Shown: piece after piece, positions 16,901 to 22,995 of the stretch | How positions within the stretch are numbered: position 1 is the stretch's first letter | Layout of the letters: the number at the start of each line of letters is the position of its first letter | Position numbers and translations under genes: made by a program | Notes under the pieces: generated by a model | The model's database searches: none | Told to the model about the DNA's origin: nothing | Seen by the model: only the letters and a program-made list of their open reading frames with translations | DNA from: Bacteroidales bacterium | Lineage (GTDB): Bacteria; Bacteroidota; Bacteroidia; Bacteroidales; WCHB1-69 | DNA length: 29,853 nucleotides | Direction: 5' to 3' | Assembly (NCBI GenBank): GCA_023229985.1 | Contig: JALNYF010000025.1 | Location: 1 to 29,853 of the forward strand

Positions 16901-18579
16901 CTCAAGGTGAAAGGACCTGCAGATTGCATAAAACGACGGTCGGCAGGGGCATTACCCACATTGGCTTCTGTCCAGCCACCATCTCCATAAGATAGGACAT
17001 TCGGGTCAACACCGAGCGTACCCCAATTACAAGGGTCGGATAAACCAGGGAACATAAAGTCGCATTCCGGACCTGTAGCACCATTGGTTGGGTGAGCATT
17101 GGCACCATATTTCATTTTGAGGTTATCTTTCCAGATACCACGCAACATATTATAATATTCATAAGCAACGTCGGGGTCACCAACAACTGAATTATCATTA
17201 TTATGATATACAAAACGTCTCATACCAAAACGTTCATTATCTCTGATACCATCACCGAAGTTTACACCGTTAATAGCTTCGGATTTAACCAATACCATAG
17301 AATCAACGATTAAAGAATCGGGGAAATTTTCCGGGTCCGGAGACCATGTAAAAGGAACTAAAATTCCATCATCAGAAACAACGCGGCAATCACCATATAA
17401 AGAGGGACCAAATTCGCCGTTACCGTTAAAAGCAGGATTGTCATAGCCATCGGGGTCTAAGTAAGGTCCTTGGAAGAAATCGACACCTACCGCAGGAGGT
17501 TGTGCACCGTAATGTTGTAGAAGACCTTGTCCATCGACATTGGTACCGTTGTAGCAATAGCCTAAACCACGGGCAACATCACAACCAACATAGTCATCAT
17601 CGGCGTATCCCAAATCGGGGTCAACCCATTGGGAGAAGAAAGTATTCGTTAAATCGTAAGTTGAACGGTTGATAATTTCATAAGAGTAGAAAGTCATGTT
17701 GTTTAAGTCGTCATTAGTAGCGAAGCCGAAAGCTTGTGCTCTAATTTCCAAACCGATAGGTTCCCCTTGTGATTCTGTATGGGCACCACCTTTATCATTA
17801 AAAATCCAATAAAGGGTTTCATCGCCTTTAAGAACGTGGTCTGCATAAACCATACCTGAAGAGATGCCTTGTCTTTCTTCGGGAGTTTTGGGCAAGTTGC
17901 CGGCGGCAGCCAAAGCTCTGTTAGCGGTAGTCCAAGGACACAAAGCGTTTTCAATATCGTAATAAGGATAGTCACCATTAGCGGGGTTATATTCGCCATC
18001 TTCGTCATAATCGAAGAAAGGAGCCAAATAATAGGACTGACCGGCGGAGAGATCTACGGGATGGGCGGGCCAATTACGGATGCTGTTCGGCATTACATAA
18101 TCGGAGTTCATCCAGTTATTAATATGGTTTTCAACCTCAGCGCGGGTAATTTTAAAATGTTTGTCATAAGCGGCGCAGGTTTGTTGAGTAACAGTAGCAC
18201 CATTCAGAGTAAGAGGACCTGTCCAGAAATCGTCACCAATTTGGCGGAAACGTACGGCAGCCAATTTCAACTGGTCATTAACGTCACGACCACCAATCCA
18301 AAGGGCGGCAGCAAACATGGAAGTTTTTCCGGAACCGGCAGGAACTTCGTATTCTGCGATTTCATCAAACCACATCGTACCGTTGGTTTCAAGATATGCT
18401 CTGACATTATTAACCGTTAATTCATTAGAATTTGTTGCAGGTAAGCAAGTTGCGGCAGCACGCGGTTGCAATCCTCGCGGTTGTGCGACTCCCCCTTTAT
18501 ACTTTGCAGCATAAAGAGAACCGGTCAAAAGCAACAATGCTGCTAAAATTAAAATCTTGTTTATATTTTTCATTTTCAT
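13939..18579 (-). CDS. Giant secreted protein with T9SS-like C-terminal domain
   Basis: The 1546-residue product has a Sec signal peptide (about 1-24, LILAALLLLTGSLYAA). The long mature part has no catalytic domain I recognise. Notable pieces are an acidic Ca-loop-like motif FFDYDEDGEYNPANGDYP (188-205), ATNDDLNNMTFYSYEIINRS (287-306) with DPDLGYADDDYVGCD after it (320-334), and an acidic linker near 640-655. The last 110 residues, from about 1437 (NVVPNPYYG), form an Ig-like domain with TWDLKNQANIPIASGVYVV and RTLKFF. This matches the type A T9SS sorting-domain pattern, though with an extra 11-residue tail. It is probably exported across the outer membrane and anchored at the surface. It lies 25 bases after the TonB receptor gene and 29 before the PorV-like gene, so it is the likely cargo of that operon. 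Confidence 0.88.
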   Translation of the reverse strand: MKMKNINKILILAALLLLTGSLYAAKYKGGVAQPRGLQPRAAATCLPATNSNELTVNNVRAYLETNGTMWFDEIAEYEVPAGSGKTSMFAAALWIGGRDVNDQLKLAAVRFRQIGDDFWTGPLTLNGATVTQQTCAAYDKHFKITRAEVENHINNWMNSDYVMPNSIRNWPAHPVDLSAGQSYYLAPFFDYDEDGEYNPANGDYPYYDIENALCPWTTANRALAAAGNLPKTPEERQGISSGMVYADHVLKGDETLYWIFNDKGGAHTESQGEPIGLEIRAQAFGFATNDDLNNMTFYSYEIINRSTYDLTNTFFSQWVDPDLGYADDDYVGCDVARGLGYCYNGTNVDGQGLLQHYGAQPPAVGVDFFQGPYLDPDGYDNPAFNGNGEFGPSLYGDCRVVSDDGILVPFTWSPDPENFPDSLIVDSMVLVKSEAINGVNFGDGIRDNERFGMRRFVYHNNDNSVVGDPDVAYEYYNMLRGIWKDNLKMKYGANAHPTNGATGPECDFMFPGLSDPCNWGTLGVDPNVLSYGDGGWTEANVGNAPADRRFMQSAGPFTLRAGAVNYITVGIPWARAVAGGAQASVEALKIADDKCQSLFENCFKVLDGPDAPDVTIEELNNQLVIYLTNAPQESNNYTNSNEDYEEEDPSIPGTLTEETISTVVDSIHCTIDGVDTVILSTHQESTITEIETDRTYKFEGYLIYQCVDGNVSVTDIGNQNKVRLIAQCDIQNGVSQLVNWVYDDAIGTSTPKEMVNGEDAGIRHSFLITEDKFATTSTTLINHKQYYFLVLAYAHNNYKQFSIDDLTGNGLDGQKTTFLAGRRNIGNKEDGNRPYVGIPHDPTPENAGTVINSQYGTQPMITRIEGQGNGGYYLDMTDQCRNQILQNNKIDKITYKNNYGPLNIKVFNPLKVQANDYIIRFLDGGDDVSDTTNWVLQVVDGNGNVVEEVYSEYAIKVNNEQLLLDHGLSVCIQNSPFKMHQDNVKEYVMSHGGMNYQNISTHGQVDLLGSSITYTDAAHPWLSGVTDMDGDYPSNWIRSGQQSAGAWDEASGVQDGVEDEYFKWKTEDYFMLMKSGTLNASWSARAWKDPLGQFENVVSGTWAPYQLTSPYYGGPQAKYITPDVLAETQPSPYYYDFTQLAHSDYNPGYNQTLTNLYSVDIILTPDKSKWTRCIVLESCDDKTKSIGHALCHEPRKQASVDKFGNPDGTGDGMGWFPGYAVNVETGERLNIMFAENSSDTANNGTDMLFNPTSVFAYDKDGFELDENTYNYIFANYMGQNSLYNLPVWGGKHFIYVVGSTGNTNSAFYRTTSIKRNFDARYDCGAYDECAWIKSKFDAIAAISNTDDKTRKKTKMNIFNNVMWTSIPMVNRLEEKYWLKSDATIKIRVSRPYMRYSSGVGYGPEAVENDNFPMYSFTTKNIAVQTNVAEQAQSILDNINVVPNPYYGYSTYESAALETYVKFVNLPECIEDGVHKEITISIYTVNGILVRRLTNGNSNTYVTWDLKNQANIPIASGVYVVHINAPGIGERTLKFFAAMRPTDVNAF

Positions 18580-18604
18580 TATATTTTATTATTGCTACGG
18601 TTGG

Positions 18605-21600
18605 TTAAAAAGTAAATTGAACACCCAAGTGTACGCGGGTTGGCATAGTATAGTTGTAAGGATCGGTCATTCTCATTCTGTAGTAGTTGCTATAAGAAGC
18701 TACACTAACTTGAGAATTGATTTGTTGTTGGTATTCTGAAGAGGATAAATAACCATCGTCATCTGCGTTTCCGGTATATTCATATACATAAATAATGTTC
18801 TTAAAGTTAAAGATATTCATCACCTCGAAATATATATTCAAGTAAGCCTTTTTCGTAGCTTCGCCTTGTTCGTTTTTCTTCAGACCCAAGATGAAGGTTT
18901 TATCGATACGAACGTCGCATTGATAAATCCAAGGCATATTGGAACCGTTGATAGTACCCGAAAGTTGGCTTTTAGTACCACTTACATAAGTAGAATATGG
19001 TTTGCTCGAGCGCGTATAAGGAAGCCCTGAACCGGCTGAGAAATTAATATTGATCCCCATATTTTCAAAGATCTTTATTTCTTTTACTTTACCATCTTTT
19101 TCTTTTTTTATTGCCGGTCCGCCTTCAATGCCTGAACCAAAGCGATAATCAATATTGGCACTTAATCTGTGTCTTTGGTCGAAGCTCAAGTTGGTTAAGG
19201 TTCTCAAATTCGGTTGTCCGTTGGCAATAATCGACAAACCGGAAGTTTCGGAAGAACCTGTTCCTTTAGCAAACTGTAAAGTATAACTTGCACGAAGAGT
19301 CACGTTTTTCGTTCTTCTCATATTATAACTAAGGGTAAAACCTTGAACCGTACCAAAGTCAATATTATCATAAGAATAATAGGTAGAAGGATAAGCTCCG
19401 GTATAACGGAAAGCTTGGATTTGGTCACGTTTTTCAGAATAATAAGCTGCTAAACTGATCGCAGAATTTTCACCAATGGCTTGACGGAAACCAATTTCAT
19501 AGTCGATACTCCTTTGAGGTTTCAAATTCGGATTAGAAATGGTATTATTGGCACTGGAACCTAATTTTTCAATCCACAAATAACTGATAGGATCTAAACG
19601 TAAGTTCGTCGGACGGGAAGTAATGATGTTATAGTGTGCATAGAATAATGATTTGGTGGAAACCGGGAAAGAGAATGATAAACGAGGCATAATAGACCAT
19701 TGTGGTTTATAGTCTGTAAAAGCATCATAATCTACTTTTGAAACAAGTTGTTTTTCTTGTGAATCAGGAAGTGCTTTTTTCAAGATAGGACCACCGGTAG
19801 CACCCAAAACGGTAGAGGGGTCACTAATTTCTTGTCCTTCTGCATTATACCAAGTGTGACCGCTACGGAATGCAACAATACTTGAATTCTCAGGATCTAA
19901 CGTTTTATCTAATTGGTTCACATAAACAACCCAATCATCTTGTGCATTGGAAGGAATATTACTGAAGCTGCCTTTAACATCTTTTACGGTTTCGGAAGCT
20001 CTAAACAGATAGGGGTCGGAAAGAACGGATTGATTGGCATCGAATCTGTCAACACGCAACCCTATATTAAATAATAAGGTATTGATAGAAAATTTATCTT
20101 GAATATACATTGCCATATAGATAGGTTCGTAGGCACCGATATTATATGTTTTATTTCCATTGGCATCTTCTTTCGTAAAGAAATCTTGGATGCTGGTTTT
20201 TTGGTTGTATTTTTTTGTTCCGGTATAATCATAACCATAATAAGAAATCAAGTTGGAACCACCATTAAAAAGTTCCTCTGCTGAGAACATATTAATATTG
20301 AAAGCATCGGGGGACATATTATCCACATCAATCCAATCGGTACCGTTAGGATCTAAACCCATAGAAGTACGTAATTGTCTGTCGAAGTTCGTTTGATCTG
20401 CTAAGACCAATTGATTATTAAACATAACGGTATCGCTGTTACCAACGATATAAGGGTTGTCGAGATCCAAGTCTTTAAAGTGTTGATTAACACTTGATCT
20501 CATCAAAGTCCATAATGCCACGGGGGCAATACTGAAAGCGCGTGAACTTCTTTTTTCAAATATGTAACCTAATTTAATATCGTGTTTTTTGATACTCATG
20601 GATAAACTTGCCTTGGCGCCGATTTGAGTTTCTTCAGTTTTGGAATAGCCATTAGAAACTGCTGCAGGGGAACTAAACAAACCGTAAGGGTTGTTGGGTG
20701 TTTCACCGTTTAGCAAAGCACCAAAAGATTGATACAATGTTTTATTATAAGGGAACCCTTCTCCGTAATAATCATAAATCAGGCTGGGGGTATAATAATT
20801 CGTAAAGTTTGTAACATAAGGTACCAAGTCAGGATTGCTAATCAAAGATTCGTCATTGCTACCGAAAGGCATGGGACTAAATTCAACGATTGAATCATAA
20901 TCACCTTGGTAAATGTTCATATCATAATAGGTGATACCGTCAATGGTGATTGAATCTCTTCTGAATGACTGAGCTTTGGTCGTTTTATAGTAACCGATGT
21001 GACCATAGTCAAAATAATTTTCTTTATGATTGATATCGCGTGTCCATTGATCAACCTTAGTGAAGTTAACATTAATATCATACATGATATTGTCAAACTT
21101 GGAATTTGTATCAACTTTGATTCTGTGATTTAATTTGGCATTCACACGCCAAGTAGTATTTTGGGTTTGAGAATTATTGTCTGCGTTAAACAAGGCAGAG
21201 CCGATTCCCCAATTTCTAACGCGGGTAAATTCGTACATACCGCCAACAGATAAATTGATATTTTTATCTTTGCCTGCCAAGAAGTCGATCTTACCTTGTA
21301 ATAAATAATTCCATTGAGACGCGTTATCTCTGACGCGTTGTTTTTCGAACGATTCTTCGGTCAAATATTCGCCACTGGCATAGTTGGCTCCAAAATTGAT
21401 ATTGCTATAACGGATAGGGTTTTTGATTAAATAGTCGATAGCTTCATCGGTTGCTCTCCAAGTACCGCCTTGAGCGGGGTATGGGTCTTTATCGTAAGAA
21501 ACGTCACCGGTAATCAAGAAACCGATGCGGGCAGGGTCGGTGGATTTTTTGCCTCTCAAGAGCGGCCCCGTTAAGGAAGCCGAACCAAAGAAATTGTTAT

Positions 21601-22330
21601 AACCTTCCAAAGATCCCATTAATTCGACTGAACCGTGGAAATCTTTTGAAATACCTTTGGTTGTAATAACGGTAAAACTGGTACCATCGCCGTATTCTGC
21701 CGGAATACCGCCTTGTATCAATTCGACTTGTTCAATAGAAGCCATTGAAACACCCCCGGTACCTCTCATAGATATACCATCAATTTCTGTTTTTTGACCA
21801 TCGGAGCGGGAACCACGAACACTCGTCATGGAACCGTCGATGGAAACAACACCCTCGCTACTTGCCAAAGCACTTGTGATAGAATTACCGGGCATTCTAC
21901 GAATATCATCTTCTTTCATAACCTGCGAAGATTTCGTGTTATCGGGTCTGAAAACTGGTTCTACCCAAACAATATCAACTGTTGTAATTATTTCTGAACC
22001 GCAATTCAATTTGAAATCTGCAAAAAATGTTTCACCGCTATTAACTTTAATTTTCGATTTGACACTTTTGACAGGACACGTCGTAATTAACGTCGCATCT
22101 ACTTCCAAGTCAAACGTTCCGGCGGCAACGCCAAAAATTTGATAGTTCCCTTCTGCGTCTGTTTTCACATAATTAATGAGATTCCCATCTTTCTTTAAAA
22201 AGACATTTGCAAATTCGATTGCACCCCCCGTTTGATCTGTAACGGTACCCTGAATTTTCCCTGATTGAGAAAAGGCAAGACTGCTAAAAAGGATGATCAT
22301 TCCAAGCGTCAAGAGTAACTTTTTAACCAT
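18605..22330 (-). CDS. TonB-dependent-receptor-like outer-membrane protein with carboxypeptidase-regulatory-like N-terminal domain
   Basis: The 1241 residues run: signal peptide (1-21), a carboxypeptidase D regulatory-like beta sandwich (about 24-110, from GKIQGTVTDQTGGAIEFANV to LKLNC), a plug domain (about 132-228, with MPGNSITSALASSEGVVS and VRGSRSDGQKTEIDGISM), and a long 22-strand-type barrel ending in the aromatic residue of VHLGVQFTF, a normal Bam signal. Such receptors take up large ligands with TonB energy. No SusD partner is present; instead the gene leads into a giant cargo-like protein and a PorV-like barrel. I see no obvious TonB box before the plug. Two Cys (85 and 110) bracket the end of the N-terminal domain and may form a disulfide. 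The substrate cannot be predicted. Confidence 0.92.
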   Translation of the reverse strand: MVKKLLLTLGMIILFSSLAFSQSGKIQGTVTDQTGGAIEFANVFLKKDGNLINYVKTDAEGNYQIFGVAAGTFDLEVDATLITTCPVKSVKSKIKVNSGETFFADFKLNCGSEIITTVDIVWVEPVFRPDNTKSSQVMKEDDIRRMPGNSITSALASSEGVVSIDGSMTSVRGSRSDGQKTEIDGISMRGTGGVSMASIEQVELIQGGIPAEYGDGTSFTVITTKGISKDFHGSVELMGSLEGYNNFFGSASLTGPLLRGKKSTDPARIGFLITGDVSYDKDPYPAQGGTWRATDEAIDYLIKNPIRYSNINFGANYASGEYLTEESFEKQRVRDNASQWNYLLQGKIDFLAGKDKNINLSVGGMYEFTRVRNWGIGSALFNADNNSQTQNTTWRVNAKLNHRIKVDTNSKFDNIMYDINVNFTKVDQWTRDINHKENYFDYGHIGYYKTTKAQSFRRDSITIDGITYYDMNIYQGDYDSIVEFSPMPFGSNDESLISNPDLVPYVTNFTNYYTPSLIYDYYGEGFPYNKTLYQSFGALLNGETPNNPYGLFSSPAAVSNGYSKTEETQIGAKASLSMSIKKHDIKLGYIFEKRSSRAFSIAPVALWTLMRSSVNQHFKDLDLDNPYIVGNSDTVMFNNQLVLADQTNFDRQLRTSMGLDPNGTDWIDVDNMSPDAFNINMFSAEELFNGGSNLISYYGYDYTGTKKYNQKTSIQDFFTKEDANGNKTYNIGAYEPIYMAMYIQDKFSINTLLFNIGLRVDRFDANQSVLSDPYLFRASETVKDVKGSFSNIPSNAQDDWVVYVNQLDKTLDPENSSIVAFRSGHTWYNAEGQEISDPSTVLGATGGPILKKALPDSQEKQLVSKVDYDAFTDYKPQWSIMPRLSFSFPVSTKSLFYAHYNIITSRPTNLRLDPISYLWIEKLGSSANNTISNPNLKPQRSIDYEIGFRQAIGENSAISLAAYYSEKRDQIQAFRYTGAYPSTYYSYDNIDFGTVQGFTLSYNMRRTKNVTLRASYTLQFAKGTGSSETSGLSIIANGQPNLRTLTNLSFDQRHRLSANIDYRFGSGIEGGPAIKKEKDGKVKEIKIFENMGININFSAGSGLPYTRSSKPYSTYVSGTKSQLSGTINGSNMPWIYQCDVRIDKTFILGLKKNEQGEATKKAYLNIYFEVMNIFNFKNIIYVYEYTGNADDDGYLSSSEYQQQINSQVSVASYSNYYRMRMTDPYNYTMPTRVHLGVQFTF

Positions 22331-22448
22331 ATCAATTTTTTTATATTAAACAATAAATTTATATTCTATTTTAAGCGGGCTAATTTATAATTTTTTTCCG
22401 TGTAAAATTACCCGTTTTTTTTCTTTTTGACGATTTTTCTGTAACTAA
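22331..22448. other. AT-rich spacer upstream of the TonB receptor operon
   Basis: The 118 bases between the small membrane-protein gene and the TonB receptor must hold the end of the first transcript and the promoter of the 9.6-kb operon. I find no exact TAnnTTTG box and no convincing GC-rich hairpin on the minus strand; an imperfect hairpin near 22400-22416 has a mismatch and no T-run. The promoter may use a weaker box or an alternative sigma factor. Confidence 0.5.
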
Positions 22449-22874
22449 TTAATTATAAGGATTTTTTAAAATTTCCGCATAAATGACCCCTTTTATTAAT
22501 TCATCTTGCGAAAATGATAAATCCAAATTATTTATTCCCTCATTTTCAATAACTTGCATTTCGTTTTCTACTTCTTTTTCCCGCTGCAAACTGTTTTTTG
22601 TATAATATGCTTTTTCTTCACTTTCTATTGTTTCATAAGTAAAGTATTCCTCGTTTTTCGGATAATTTCCAAAATTTTCTTCCAAATGCACTTGAATTGG
22701 GGGGGGGGTAAATTGGGGTTGAGCACTCTCTTCCGGCTGCCAATTTTCATCGGCACCCTGATATACCGGTCCGGGTATCGGCTTCTCTTTTTGCCGTTTT
22801 TTCTTCTTCCCCGAGAAAATAAAATAGACCAATAATATCAGTCCGGTGATTAATATTTCTTTAAAATCATTCAT
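22449..22874 (-). CDS. Small membrane-anchored protein with a C10 tract in its gene
   Basis: The 141 residues start with one transmembrane segment (about 6-20, EILITGLILLVYFIF), followed by a very basic stop-transfer stretch (KKKKRQKEK), so the tail probably lies in the cytosol. The tail is Pro-rich and then acidic. It ends in FSQDELIKGVIYAEILKNPY, a closing motif I associate with a widespread, uncharacterised family of Bacteroidota. The coding strand holds ten C in a row (plus-strand G at 22699-22708), which encode the end of Thr56 and Pro57-59; a slip of one base would destroy everything after residue 60. The gene is divergent from mutS across 121 bases and has its own -7 box. Function unknown. 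Confidence 0.8.
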   Translation of the reverse strand: MNDFKEILITGLILLVYFIFSGKKKKRQKEKPIPGPVYQGADENWQPEESAQPQFTPPPIQVHLEENFGNYPKNEEYFTYETIESEEKAYYTKNSLQREKEVENEMQVIENEGINNLDLSFSQDELIKGVIYAEILKNPYN

Positions 22875-22911
22875 TGATGGATGCTCGAATTATTCTGTTC
22901 AAAAATCGGGG

Positions 22912-22919
22912 CAAATATA
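22912..22919 (-). promoter_or_regulatory. Bacteroidota -7 box for the small membrane-protein gene
   Basis: The minus strand reads TATATTTG, a full TAnnTTTG match, 38 bases before the start codon at 22874. It forms a back-to-back pair with the mutS promoter. A TTTG -33 box is not seen at the standard distance. Confidence 0.6.
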
Positions 22920-22969
22920 CATCTTTTTTTTATTTGATGATTTTTTTTAAGAGATTTCAAAAAACAACG

Positions 22970-22977
22970 TATCTTTG
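22970..22977 (+). promoter_or_regulatory. Bacteroidota -7 box for mutS
   Basis: The plus strand reads TATCTTTG, a full TAnnTTTG match, ending 18 bases before the ATG at 22996. The predicted start of transcription, near 22983, leaves a leader of about 12 bases. This also decides the mutS start, because the upstream TTG at 22975 lies inside the box. Confidence 0.65.
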
Positions 22978-22995
22978 CGAACTAATTTTACAAAT

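Noticed and set aside
17869..18420. 183-codon plus-strand frame opposite the giant secreted protein
   Set aside because: Fully inside a well supported minus-strand gene; the product has no recognisable domain and no promoter.
22400..22416. Hairpin as terminator of the small membrane-protein gene
   Set aside because: The stem has a mismatch and no T-run follows on the minus strand.
22975..22995. TTG start for mutS seven codons upstream of the ATG
   Set aside because: The TTG lies inside the -7 box and would precede the predicted transcript start; the ATG gives the usual MutS N-terminus.
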